Under the pieces are notes generated by a model, which was not told the origin of the DNA, did not search any database, and saw only the letters and a program-made list of their open reading frames with translations. Below, piece after piece: positions 7,175 to 14,334 of a stretch of 20,647 nucleotides of DNA; positions within the stretch are counted from its first letter, which is position 1, and the number at the start of each line of letters is the position of its first letter. Made by a program: the position numbers and the translations under genes. This stretch comes from Methanosarcinales archaeon (lineage in GTDB: Archaea > Halobacteriota > Syntropharchaeia > Alkanophagales > Methanospirareceae): contig JAODGP010000018.1 in assembly GCA_025464345.1 (NCBI GenBank), positions 1 through 20,647 of the forward strand, given 5' to 3'.

Positions 7175-8227
7175 ATGCCTGCGGAAAGGCACGTGGCGGT
7201 CGTGCAAAAAGAGATGGAAATGAAGGAGTTTGAGAATTGCAGGCTCTGCAGCTGGGAATGCGGTGTTGACCGTCTGGCGGGTGAAACCGGCGTTTGTGGT
7301 GTCGGCGTTCCTGAAATAGCATATTGTAACCTCGCTCAGGTCCTCCACAGCTATTCTGTGACAATGCTCGGCTGTAACTTCCGATGCATATATTGCAATG
7401 CCTATCGTCTATCCCAGTATCCGGGCAGTGGCTGGTTCTATCGTGGTTATATCGCACCGGAACAGCTCGCTTATGAGGCTGTACAACGGATACAATCGCA
7501 AGAGGGTAAGAGAATGGGTGTGAACCGGCTGAGTTTCACCGGTGGCGAGCCCACCATACATCTACCATACATAAAAAAGGTCGTAACACTGGTAAAAGAG
7601 CATATTCCCGAGCTGGGTGTTGGCTTTGCCACCAACGGCTTCCTCAGTCTGGACGCACTCAAGCAGGTTATAAAACTATGTTCTTATGTCAACTTCGAGA
7701 TAAAGGCGTTCCATGATGATACACACCGGGCTATCACAGGAGCACCTGTTGAACCGGTCCTGCGTAATGCCGAGTTCCTGATCAAGAACGGCAGGGATAA
7801 AATCCGCACGTTCAGAACGATTGTGATACCTGGCATAAATGATGGCGAGATCGAAGCTATAGCAGAGTTCCTCGCTTCGATAGATCCCACAGTGCCTTTG
7901 CGTATCATACCATTCAGACCCAATTACATCCTCTATTACCACCCGGGACCGACGAGTGCGAGGATGGAGGAGATAGGCAGGCTGGTATCGAAGAAGCTTG
8001 AGAACGTATGGTGGGGCGGGTATTACCCGGTTGATGTTTCAAAGCGCGCAGTTGAGACCGCGGATAAGATGAAAGACGTGAATGTGCACCACAAAGGTGC
8101 GAAACTCGCTCTCGCATATGCAAAGCTTGCCGGCTGCGTGAGCAGTAGCAGGAACTGTGGCGAATGCCAGCTGAGATCGAACTGCCCCGCAGGTCTGAAG
8201 GAGCCATGGCTTCTCGATATTGATTGA
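7175..8227 (+). CDS. Radical SAM protein with N- and C-terminal cysteine clusters
   Basis: This enzyme uses a [4Fe-4S] cluster and S-adenosylmethionine to generate radicals; the substrate is unknown. Counted from the longer start at 7151, an N-terminal Cys set (C30, C33, C37, C49 in CRLCSWECG...GVCG) precedes the radical SAM signature CNFRCIYC at C75/C79/C82. A GGEP SAM-binding motif follows (FTGGEPTIHLP). The C-terminus has another cluster, CGECQLRSNC. The N-terminal CRLC...ECGVDRLAGETG block is shared with PflX/AmmeMemoRadiSam-type proteins. I chose the ATG at 7175, where GTGAAGAT precedes it and a TATA box lies at 7139; the ATG at 7151 would lie upstream of that transcript start. It ends 32 bp before rpl14. 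Confidence 0.8.
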   Translation: MPAERHVAVVQKEMEMKEFENCRLCSWECGVDRLAGETGVCGVGVPEIAYCNLAQVLHSYSVTMLGCNFRCIYCNAYRLSQYPGSGWFYRGYIAPEQLAYEAVQRIQSQEGKRMGVNRLSFTGGEPTIHLPYIKKVVTLVKEHIPELGVGFATNGFLSLDALKQVIKLCSYVNFEIKAFHDDTHRAITGAPVEPVLRNAEFLIKNGRDKIRTFRTIVIPGINDGEIEAIAEFLASIDPTVPLRIIPFRPNYILYYHPGPTSARMEEIGRLVSKKLENVWWGGYYPVDVSKRAVETADKMKDVNVHHKGAKLALAYAKLAGCVSSSRNCGECQLRSNCPAGLKEPWLLDID

Positions 8228-8228
8228 A

Positions 8229-8236
8229 TTTTTATG
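8229..8236 (+). promoter_or_regulatory. TATA box of rpl14-tRNA-Gly
   Basis: TTTTTATG is centred about 27 bp before the rpl14 ATG at 8260. A start site there would fall at or next to the ATG, and there is no SD in front of the gene, so the transcript is probably leaderless. Confidence 0.45.
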
Positions 8237-8259
8237 AATAAACAATTATTATAGATAAC

Positions 8260-8658
8260 ATGAAGGGGATAAGAGCGAGAGTGACGAAGGCGCTACCAAC
8301 CGGCGCTCGGCTGGATTGCGTTGATAATACCGGTGCCAAGGTACTGCAGATCATCGCGGTAAAGGGCTATCGGGGTGTGAAGAACAGATATCCCAGGGCA
8401 GGCGTGGGCGATATGGTCGTGATAACGGTGAAGAAAGGCAGACCTGAGATAAAGAAGCAGATATTGAAGGCGGTAATAGTAAGACAGCGTAAGGAGTACA
8501 GACGTCCGTCAGGGTTGAGAGTGAAGTTCGAGGACAATGCCGCTGTCATCGTTGATGACAAGGGCATGCCGAAAGGTTCGGAGATACGCGGTCCGGTAGC
8601 AAGAGAAGCGGTTGAACGGTTCTCTGCAATAGCCTCGGCTGCTACTATAATCGTATAG
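8260..8658 (+). CDS. rpl14: 50S ribosomal protein L14p (uL14)
   Basis: A 132-residue large-subunit protein, standard archaeal length, placed at the subunit interface near the factor-binding site. The L14 signature is present: DNTGAKVLQIIAVKGY near residues 22-37, GVGDMVVITVKKGRPE, the VIVRQRKEYRR segment, and NAAVIVDDKGMPKGSEIRGPV toward the C-terminus. No SD precedes the ATG; a TATA box at 8229-8236 suggests a leaderless message. In most archaea this gene sits between S17 and L24 in the large ribosomal protein cluster. Here none of those partners is adjacent: a radical SAM gene is upstream and tRNA-Gly begins 11 bp after the TAG stop. Confidence 0.97.
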   Translation: MKGIRARVTKALPTGARLDCVDNTGAKVLQIIAVKGYRGVKNRYPRAGVGDMVVITVKKGRPEIKKQILKAVIVRQRKEYRRPSGLRVKFEDNAAVIVDDKGMPKGSEIRGPVAREAVERFSAIASAATIIV

Positions 8659-8669
8659 TGCCGTATAAA

Positions 8670-8740
8670 GCGTCGATGGTCTAGGGGTATGACTTGGGCC
8701 TTCCAAGCCCACAGCCCGGGTTCAAATCCCGGTCGACGCA
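8670..8740 (+). tRNA. tRNA-Gly (anticodon UCC)
   Basis: A full cloverleaf: acceptor GCGTCGA with TCGACGC, D stem GTC/GAC, anticodon stem TGGGC/GCCCA around the loop CTTCCAA (anticodon TCC), T arm CCGGG-TTCAAAT-CCCGG, discriminator A at 8740. No CCA is encoded. Only 11 bases separate it from the rpl14 stop, too few for its own TATA box, so it is probably cut from the rpl14 transcript. Confidence 0.95.
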
Positions 8741-8790
8741 TAAATGGGTGAGAACACTGGAGCACCACAACCACTCAAACCCCTGCATGC

Positions 8791-9687
8791 TCATCTCTTA
8801 CGGGTACGCTCAAGCGCTATCTTCGCTTCTATCACCGCATCAGATTCACGCATCGCACGCTCTGTATCGAAATGCGCCTTCGCAGCCTGCATCTCCGCTA
8901 TGAAACCCTCTATATCTGAGGAAACAATCAGTTCATAAAGCCTGTTTGCAACCCCGATGCAGGTTCTGTGTATCTTATCCATCTCAAAGTTACGCTGTAT
9001 CAGTGCGTACAGACGCGGATCTTGATTCAGTATCCTGCCCGCAAAATCTATCAGTATCTCATACATCGGACTCATAAATCTCCTCGCATCGTCCACATCG
9101 AAATTGAGCTCCTTTAATGTTACGCCGAGGGTGATGAGTAAGAAATGAGAGAGTCCCTGGAGTACGCTCATCAGTCTGTCATGCTCTTCCGCACTCAGAA
9201 TCTCTATCTTCGCACCGTTACGCTCAAACACCTCGTAGACCCACCTGTACAGCCTGTTCACACGCTCAGGCACGAATATAATCGTCTGACCCTCCATACT
9301 CCTCGCAGAAGGACCAAATAATGGATGTGTACCCAGTATCTCCACCTCTTCAGCTGTGTACCGTGCCATGGACTCAACCGGCGCTCTCTTCACCGACGTG
9401 ACATCCATGATCAGTGAACCTCTCCGCATCTTCGGTCCCACACGCTCTATCGCCCTTACGGTCAGGTCTATCGGTACGGAGAGGAGTAGAACATCCACAT
9501 CGCATATCTCGTCCAGCGTATCCTTCAGAATATCTGCATTCCTGTAACTCACGCCAATCTCAGCGGCTATATCGCCCGTTCGCTCGCTCCTGTCCACGAT
9601 AATCACATCAGCGCCATTAGCCTTGAAGAAACGCGCGAACCAGCGCCCCATACCACCCGCACCGCCTATTATCATCACCCTCTTCAT
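8791..9687 (-). CDS. tyrA: Prephenate dehydrogenase (TyrA family)
   Basis: This NAD(P)-dependent enzyme oxidatively decarboxylates prephenate to 4-hydroxyphenylpyruvate for tyrosine synthesis. From the ATG at 9687 the protein is 298 residues and opens with the Rossmann motif VMIIGGAGGMGRWF, an acidic residue ending the second strand (VIIVDRS), then DVLLLSVPIDL. The catalytic His motif GTHPLFGPSARSMEGQ is intact, and the all-helical C-terminal domain is complete. No chorismate mutase domain is attached. I prefer 9687 because its ATG overlaps the RPA-like gene's TGA as ATGA; the ATG three codons upstream (9696) is equally open. It is the last gene of the minus-strand run from btuF, convergent with tRNA-Gly. 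Confidence 0.92.
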   Translation of the reverse strand: MKRVMIIGGAGGMGRWFARFFKANGADVIIVDRSERTGDIAAEIGVSYRNADILKDTLDEICDVDVLLLSVPIDLTVRAIERVGPKMRRGSLIMDVTSVKRAPVESMARYTAEEVEILGTHPLFGPSARSMEGQTIIFVPERVNRLYRWVYEVFERNGAKIEILSAEEHDRLMSVLQGLSHFLLITLGVTLKELNFDVDDARRFMSPMYEILIDFAGRILNQDPRLYALIQRNFEMDKIHRTCIGVANRLYELIVSSDIEGFIAEMQAAKAHFDTERAMRESDAVIEAKIALERTRKR

Positions 9688-10364
9688 CGCCACCATAACC
9701 CCGTATATCGCGCCATGAAGCTGACGAGTTCGCTCAGCAGAAGCCTGCTATCCTTTATCCTCAAACTCTCCTCCTTCAACACATACTCCTCTCCCATCAC
9801 CACCACATTACCACGTACTGTCACCGGCGTTCCAAACGCTAACAGTTGCTCATCCTCTGGTCGTAATACCAGTACCAGTGCGCCTGTGCCGTCATCAATC
9901 ACCAGCCTGTCACCGTCATCCAGGATGTCACCCTCGACTATCACGTCAAATGCCCCTCGACATCTGATTATATCGCCAATAGTTCTCTTCTGTGGCTTGT
10001 TCAATTCGTTATAATCCGGGAAGTGCACTCCCGCCTCGTACAGATTCGTATTCCCGCCGAGATATAATGTTACGAGCCCATTCCAGCGCCTCACATATGC
10101 ATTCTCCACACGTATCACACGGTCTTTCTCCAATTGCTGATGCGCAATCCATGAGAAGAACGGCATCTTCGCTGTATAATCCGCTATAACGCCTTCTACA
10201 ACGGTTCTGCGTGCGCCTTCCCTCGTTATGAGCTCTTTTTGCCTCGCTTCAATAATCCTGCCGATGGTATTTACGTTCCTCTCGCCGGGCTTGAGACACT
10301 TCAGTTCTCTACCTTCTGATGGTAAGAACCTGAAGAAGCCCTGCTCCTCATACTCACGCTCCAT
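9684..10364 (-). CDS. RPA-like OB-fold protein (putative single-stranded DNA-binding)
   Basis: A 226-residue protein with two stretches that look like OB folds. The first, about residues 48-115, includes TVVEGVIADYT and VIRVENAYVRRWNG. The second, about 140-212, includes DVIVEGDILDDGDRLVIDDG, VTVRGNVVV and EYVLKEESLRI. Both follow the pattern of archaeal replication protein A/COG1599 subunits, which bind single-stranded DNA or assist RPA. No zinc finger is visible, unlike long archaeal RPAs. It starts 13 bp after the btuD-like stop and its own stop overlaps tyrA, so the four genes may form one transcript; an AATAAAACATAAAAG stretch before its ATG could be a local promoter. Binding to RNA instead of DNA is possible. 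Confidence 0.65.
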   Translation of the reverse strand: MEREYEEQGFFRFLPSEGRELKCLKPGERNVNTIGRIIEARQKELITREGARRTVVEGVIADYTAKMPFFSWIAHQQLEKDRVIRVENAYVRRWNGLVTLYLGGNTNLYEAGVHFPDYNELNKPQKRTIGDIIRCRGAFDVIVEGDILDDGDRLVIDDGTGALVLVLRPEDEQLLAFGTPVTVRGNVVVMGEEYVLKEESLRIKDSRLLLSELVSFMARYTGLWWR

Positions 10365-10377
10365 CTTTTATGTTTTA

Positions 10378-11655
10378 TTACTCTCGATCTTCAATAATAT
10401 CTCTAAGTTTATCTAATAGTTCCTCAGTATCTCTCACCGGTATTGCACCCCTGTCCTTCAATGTATGGAATAGTCTCGTGGCTGCACCACCGGTAAAGTC
10501 CCTGTTCTCGATCCCATTGAAGATTAACACGGGCTTACCCATCTCAGAAGCAATCGCAGCCGCTTCCAGATTCCGCAAATTACCCACGCCTATCGGCATA
10601 TCACAAACTATAACAACATCCACCTCCCTTAGCAGTGTAAGGAGTTCACGAAACGCATCTTCGCCTATCGGTGAGAACGGTGCTTCACGAACAGCACGCA
10701 AATGTAGTAACTGTGCCGCCTCATAATCGGTATCCAGCATATTCAAAACACCTGCCATCACTTTATACCCTTTCATGGTGAGTGAATGCATCAATGGTGC
10801 ACCGGAACCGCCGCCACATATGAGAAGAACCACAGCATGGTCGCTTTCTGTACCTGCATCAGCAGTCCGTAGCGCCGGTGATGCCGGTACGGGCGATATA
10901 TGGCAGTGGTTGGTTATCACATGCCTGTTCACTATAACATCGGCGCCGAAGGTGGTTTTTATGTTCTCGGGGGTTAATACCTCATCGGGTATGCCAATAG
11001 CGACCACACGCCCACGGTGTAGCAGCACAAGCCGGTCACAGTAGAGTGAAGCCAGATTGAGGTCGTGTATCACCGCTATTACTATCAGCCTCTCCTTCGT
11101 GGTTAGACGTTTCAGTAGCTCCATTATCTCTATCTGATAGTTTATATCGAGGTGAGAGGTGGGTTCATCGAGTAGCAGTACCTCAGGCTCCTGCGTCAGT
11201 GCCCTCGCAATCATCACAAGCTGCCTCTCTCCCCCACTTAATTCTGTAACGGGTCTATCAGCCAGATGCCAGCAGTTGGTGAGTTCCATACACCTCCTGG
11301 CTATCTCAATATCCCTTTGCCCCTCAAGTTCCCAGCGATTTAAGTATGGATTCCTGCCCATCAGCACGATGTCGAGAGCCGAGAACTCGAAATTAACCGC
11401 AGTATCCTGAGGCACCAGTGCGAATCTGCGTGAGAACTCACGAGCGCCAAGCCTGTATATCGAGCGCCCGTCGAGCAGAATCGCACCTCTGTCAGGGCGA
11501 AGGATCCGTGTTATCGTCCTCAATAGCGTGGTCTTGCCCGAGCCATTTGGTCCGATAACGCCCAGAAACTCACCATGAGCCGCTGCGAAATTGATACTCG
11601 CCAGAACCTGCCTGGCACCATAGCAAGCGTCCACATCCTCTACTTTCAAGCCCAT
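10378..11655 (-). CDS. btuD: ABC transporter ATP-binding protein, BtuD/FecE type with C-terminal extension
   Basis: The ATPase half of a cobalamin/iron-chelate importer. The first 255 or so residues are a complete ABC domain: Walker A GPNGSGKTT at 35-43, a Q-loop in ALVPQDTAVNF, signature LSGGERQ, Walker B VLLLDEPTSHLD, and the switch His in VIHDLNLA. The remaining 170 residues (about 255-425) are a separate alpha/beta domain (VLLICGGGSGAPLMHSL, VVIVCDMPIGVGNLRNLEAA, GKPVLIFNGI) found on archaeal BtuD-type proteins; its role is not known to me, though it looks Rossmann-like. It sits 12 bp after btuF, and no membrane permease lies between or beside them. Cobalamin is favoured because of the partner's sequence. 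Confidence 0.8.
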   Translation of the reverse strand: MGLKVEDVDACYGARQVLASINFAAAHGEFLGVIGPNGSGKTTLLRTITRILRPDRGAILLDGRSIYRLGAREFSRRFALVPQDTAVNFEFSALDIVLMGRNPYLNRWELEGQRDIEIARRCMELTNCWHLADRPVTELSGGERQLVMIARALTQEPEVLLLDEPTSHLDINYQIEIMELLKRLTTKERLIVIAVIHDLNLASLYCDRLVLLHRGRVVAIGIPDEVLTPENIKTTFGADVIVNRHVITNHCHISPVPASPALRTADAGTESDHAVVLLICGGGSGAPLMHSLTMKGYKVMAGVLNMLDTDYEAAQLLHLRAVREAPFSPIGEDAFRELLTLLREVDVVIVCDMPIGVGNLRNLEAAAIASEMGKPVLIFNGIENRDFTGGAATRLFHTLKDRGAIPVRDTEELLDKLRDIIEDRE

Positions 11656-11667
11656 CCGCGCTCTGGA

Positions 11668-12606
11668 TCATGTGCTTCCATAATCAGTTGAGTTCCACAG
11701 GTAACTGTAAATTATCTCCACGCCATTCACTATCCTCGGACCCGGTCTGTCAATCAAATCACCATCAATCAAATAAACACGGTTGTTTCTCACTGCATCC
11801 ACTATCTTTAGCCGGTCATCTTTCATTATCTCCTCATATGCCGGACTCATACCACCCATTCCACTATCACAGATAATAACCTGCGGATTCTTATCAATCA
11901 GCTCCTCCAGGCTCATCTGGTAATACCCGTCCTTATCAGCGGCGATGTTATCGCCTCCCGCAATCTCTATAATCTCGTTCAGGAAGGTACCCGCACCGGC
12001 AGTCCATAAGTCGCCTATATTGTAGAACACCCGTGGTCGCTCTTTTATATGCGCTGTTTGCGCTTTTATCCTGTCCAGGCGGTTCTTCATATCAGAGACA
12101 ATAGCGGAAGCATTAGCCTCTTCACCCGTCAATTTGCCCACGAGCATTATATCCGCAAATACGCCATCAATATCCTTTGCATCCAGTCCTGCAACGGGTA
12201 TACCGAGCTCCTGCAATCGCTCAAATACATCTTTACCGTTCATACGGCAGCCAATAACGAGATCTGGTCTCAGAGCAATCACCTTCTCCACACTCACCGT
12301 GGAGACACCTCCTATCCTGGTTCGTGACTCCGCATCCTTTGGATAGTTACAATAATCAGTCACGCCGACAACCCTGTCACCAGCACCAATCGCAAACAGT
12401 ATCTCAGTACTTGAAGGCGCGAGAGATACGATCCGTTCCGGCACATTCTTCAGCGTGACATTCCTGCCGAAGTCGTCCGTAACCGTTATTCCACCCGCAG
12501 TGCCGAAAGGGTTGATGTGCAATGAAGATAATGATAAGGATAGAGCCAGAATCAGAGCCAGTCCGATGCACGCAATGATGATGATATTCCTCTGTGCCGG
12601 TATCAT
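11668..12606 (-). CDS. btuF: Periplasmic-type substrate-binding protein, BtuF-like (cobalamin ABC transporter)
   Basis: A cell-surface binding protein delivering substrate to an importer. From the ATG at 12606 it is 312 residues, with a hydrophobic segment at about 7-26 (IIIIACIGLALILALSLSL) serving as signal or membrane anchor; no lipobox Cys is seen. The binding fold is intact: ERIVSLAPSSTEILFAIGAG, a central VFYNIGDLWTAGAGTFLNEII, and the C-terminal RPGPRIVNGVE seen in BtuF-type proteins. A longer frame begins at 12645, but AAGGTGA lies just before 12606, which fixes the start. A TATA-like TTTATATA at about 12630-12638 lies close upstream. It is divergent from thiL. The substrate could also be a ferric siderophore or heme. 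Confidence 0.8.
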   Translation of the reverse strand: MIPAQRNIIIIACIGLALILALSLSLSSLHINPFGTAGGITVTDDFGRNVTLKNVPERIVSLAPSSTEILFAIGAGDRVVGVTDYCNYPKDAESRTRIGGVSTVSVEKVIALRPDLVIGCRMNGKDVFERLQELGIPVAGLDAKDIDGVFADIMLVGKLTGEEANASAIVSDMKNRLDRIKAQTAHIKERPRVFYNIGDLWTAGAGTFLNEIIEIAGGDNIAADKDGYYQMSLEELIDKNPQVIICDSGMGGMSPAYEEIMKDDRLKIVDAVRNNRVYLIDGDLIDRPGPRIVNGVEIIYSYLWNSTDYGST

Positions 12607-12720
12607 ATCTTCACCTTTTGTGTTTCCTCTATATAAATGTTTCATCTCGAATAACAGGTATAACCCATAATGGCAAGCAAAACATTAAGAACCGCTCGCA
12701 TAATGGTAATGTGATGTGGT

Positions 12721-13722
12721 GTGATGATGCGACTGGATGATTATAGCGATAAGGGAAAGGAAGTGGAGGAACTCGGGGAGCTGGAATTGATAAAGCAGAT
12801 AAGCAGGCGGTTTAAGACCGATAACCCCGCTATACTGGCTGGTGCGGGTGATGATGACTCCGCAATTATAGATCTTGACCTTGCGAATCAGACCCGGAGG
12901 TATCTCGTTGTCACCACAGATACGGTACAGAAATCCACGCACTTCCCTGATGGCATCTCACCGTTCCAGATGGGCTGGAGCGCAGTTGCTGTGAACCTGA
13001 GCGATATAGCGGCGATGGGCGCACGCCCGTTCGCTATTCTTATCGCAATGGGCATTCCTGAGCATACCGCCACGAGATTTGTTGATGAGCTTGTAGCGGG
13101 CATAGAAGCCTGTGCCGCATCTTATGACATCATGGTCATCGGCGGTGACATAACAAAGAGCTTAGAGCCTGTACTTACCGGCACGTGCTTCGGCTTCACC
13201 AGCATTGTGCCTGTGCGAAGGTCAAATGCCCGCGTTGGTGACCTGGTCGGCGTAACCGGCACACTGGGTAATGCCGCTCTGGGCTTGAAGATATTAAGTG
13301 GTGAAGCACAGGTAGCGGAAGATGTTGAGCATGCGGCGAAGCTGGCGCTGTTTCAGCCCATGCCACGCGTGAAGGAGGGCATAATACTCGCTGAGTCCGG
13401 GATGGTCACCTCCATGATGGATATAAGTGATGGACTCGCGCTGTCGCTCGCGGAACTGGGCAGGAGTAGCGGTGTGGGGTTCGAACTGTATAAAATCCCG
13501 GCAGGTAATGAAGTACCACGAGAACTCGCTTTATATTACGGTGGCGATTATGAACTGCTATTCACTATTGATGGGGCGCGTGGCAAATCTGAGTTAGAGG
13601 AGCTGAGTGAAGAGCTGGATATGAGCATCATAGGCAGGGTAGTGCCTGCAAAGGCTGGCATATATCTCAAAAATGGCGCGAAACGAGAAGAAATAGCACT
13701 AAAAGGCTATCAACATTTTTAA
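12721..13722 (+). CDS. thiL: Thiamine-monophosphate kinase
   Basis: ThiL phosphorylates thiamine monophosphate to thiamine pyrophosphate using ATP. The 333-residue protein is typical in length. Motifs are GAGDDDSAII near residue 40, VVTTDTVQKSTHF, VAVNLSDIAAMGARP (the phosphate/Mg site), MVIGGDITKS, MMDISDGLALSLAELG, and GGDYELLFTI in the C-terminal half, all intact. The first codon could be GTG 12721, ATG 12724 or ATG 12727; GGTG at 12718-12721 spaces best to 12727. The N-terminus has about 18 extra residues before ELGELELIKQI where most ThiL proteins begin. It is divergent from btuF and followed by T-runs at 13716-13735. Confidence 0.95.
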   Translation: MMMRLDDYSDKGKEVEELGELELIKQISRRFKTDNPAILAGAGDDDSAIIDLDLANQTRRYLVVTTDTVQKSTHFPDGISPFQMGWSAVAVNLSDIAAMGARPFAILIAMGIPEHTATRFVDELVAGIEACAASYDIMVIGGDITKSLEPVLTGTCFGFTSIVPVRRSNARVGDLVGVTGTLGNAALGLKILSGEAQVAEDVEHAAKLALFQPMPRVKEGIILAESGMVTSMMDISDGLALSLAELGRSSGVGFELYKIPAGNEVPRELALYYGGDYELLFTIDGARGKSELEELSEELDMSIIGRVVPAKAGIYLKNGAKREEIALKGYQHF

Positions 13723-13735
13723 GTTCTTGCTTTTT
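13716..13735 (+). terminator. T-run terminator after thiL
   Basis: Two T5 runs (13716-13720, overlapping the stop, and 13731-13735) follow the gene. Euryarchaeal terminators are often T-runs without a hairpin. Supported by position and composition only. Confidence 0.35.
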
Positions 13736-13736
13736 G

Positions 13737-13894
13737 ATGTACGGATACACGGCTTCTTTGTGCTCGCAGAATGGCAGGATATTCTACACGCTTCTGTTTG
13801 CATCAGATTTTACAAGAATATGCACCTCGGTCAAGCCCGCTTCTTCCAGATCCTGTACATAATTCTCATCCTCTCCTAACGCATAACCTTCTTT
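13737..13894 (-). pseudogene. Possible degraded gene fragment
   Basis: On the minus strand one frame reads as protein-like sequence from 13894 (after a TAA) to an in-frame TAG at 13784-13786: KEGYALGEDENYVQDLEEAG, then LTEVHILVKSDANRSV. The same frame continues past the TAG with NILPFCEHKEAVYPYIKKQE into the 3' end of thiL. There is no ATG or GTG at the start and no ribosome binding site. The codon choice looks like that of neighbouring genes. I take it as a remnant of a lost gene; I cannot name the family. Chance openness of a short stretch cannot be excluded. Confidence 0.3.
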
Positions 13895-13902
13895 TTATAT
13901 AA
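13891..13902 (+). promoter_or_regulatory. TATA box of the NifU-like/Cys-rich/E1-like cluster
   Basis: CTTTTTATATAA is centred about 26 bp ahead of 13922, so a short leader would begin just at the AGGTGGTGAT ribosome binding site (13921-13930). Confidence 0.55.
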
Positions 13903-13913
13903 CAATTGTTATA
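13898..13913. promoter_or_regulatory. 16-bp perfect palindrome between TATA box and start (candidate operator)
   Basis: TATAACAATTGTTATA is a perfect inverted repeat that overlaps the end of the TATA box and ends about 8 bp before the ribosome binding site. A dimeric repressor bound here would block transcription of the NifU-like cluster. Its AT-rich content means part of the symmetry could come from the TATA box itself. Confidence 0.4.
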
Positions 13914-13933
13914 ATATTAAAGGTGGTGATGAA

Positions 13934-14197
13934 ATGCAGGAGAGAGTAAAAGAGGTAATAGAAAAAGAGCTGAGACCGCTCTTAGCGATGGACGGCGGCG
14001 GTATAGACCTGGTGAGCGTGGATGATGGCGTGGTGAAGGTGAGGTTGAGCGGTGCATGCGCGGGATGTCCGATGAGCCAGTACACACTGGTGAACTTCGT
14101 TGAGGCGACGCTGAAGGAGAAGGTCCCGGGGGTAAAGGAAGTGGTCGCGGTGGATAACTTCAGGGAGAGGTTTGGGATAAGGGATGTTAGGAGGTGA
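13934..14197 (+). CDS. NifU C-terminal-domain iron-sulfur scaffold protein
   Basis: An 87-residue protein consisting only of the NifU C-terminal (Nfu) domain, which carries or transfers Fe-S clusters in the cytoplasm. The core LLAMDGGGIDLVSVDDGVV and the cluster-binding CxxC in GACAGCPMSQYTL (Cys at about 42 and 45) are both present. AGGTGGTGAT lies directly ahead of the ATG at 13934. The TGA stop overlaps the ribosome binding site of the next gene, so this is a tight operon with the Cys-rich and E1-like genes. A palindrome in its promoter suggests regulation. Confidence 0.92.
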   Translation: MQERVKEVIEKELRPLLAMDGGGIDLVSVDDGVVKVRLSGACAGCPMSQYTLVNFVEATLKEKVPGVKEVVAVDNFRERFGIRDVRR

Positions 14198-14202
14198 TAA
14201 AG

Positions 14203-14334
14203 ATGGTGAAATGCGATATGTGTGGAAGAGAAACGAAAGATCCAAGGGATTTTGGTACGAAAAAGCTCTGTGAAGACTGCTACGATAGGATAGTAAGGGA
14301 CTACTATGGTGGATGCGGCTGCTGTGGCTGGTGA
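14203..14334 (+). CDS. 43-residue cysteine-rich (zinc-ribbon-like) protein, unknown function
   Basis: A very small gene between the NifU-like and E1-like genes. It begins with ATG at 14203 behind a perfect GGAGGTGAT (14190-14198), the best ribosome binding site in the window, which argues strongly that it is translated. The protein has seven Cys: CxxC at 4/7 (CDMC), CxxC at 23/26 (CEDC), and a C-terminal CGCCGW (38, 40, 41). Two CxxC knuckles spaced by 15 residues suggest a zinc ribbon; the Cys tail could be an additional metal or sulfur-handling site. Its last 29 bases overlap the E1-like gene in another frame. Partners on both sides handle Fe-S clusters or sulfur, so a sulfur-transfer role is my inference. 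I recognise no family. Confidence 0.8.
   Translation: MVKCDMCGRETKDPRDFGTKKLCEDCYDRIVRDYYGGCGCCGW

Noticed and set aside
13784..13786. TAG as a pyrrolysine codon
   Set aside because: TAG is the normal stop of leuS, rpl14, the E1-like gene and the ScpB-like gene in this window, so general read-through is unlikely; no pyl genes are visible.
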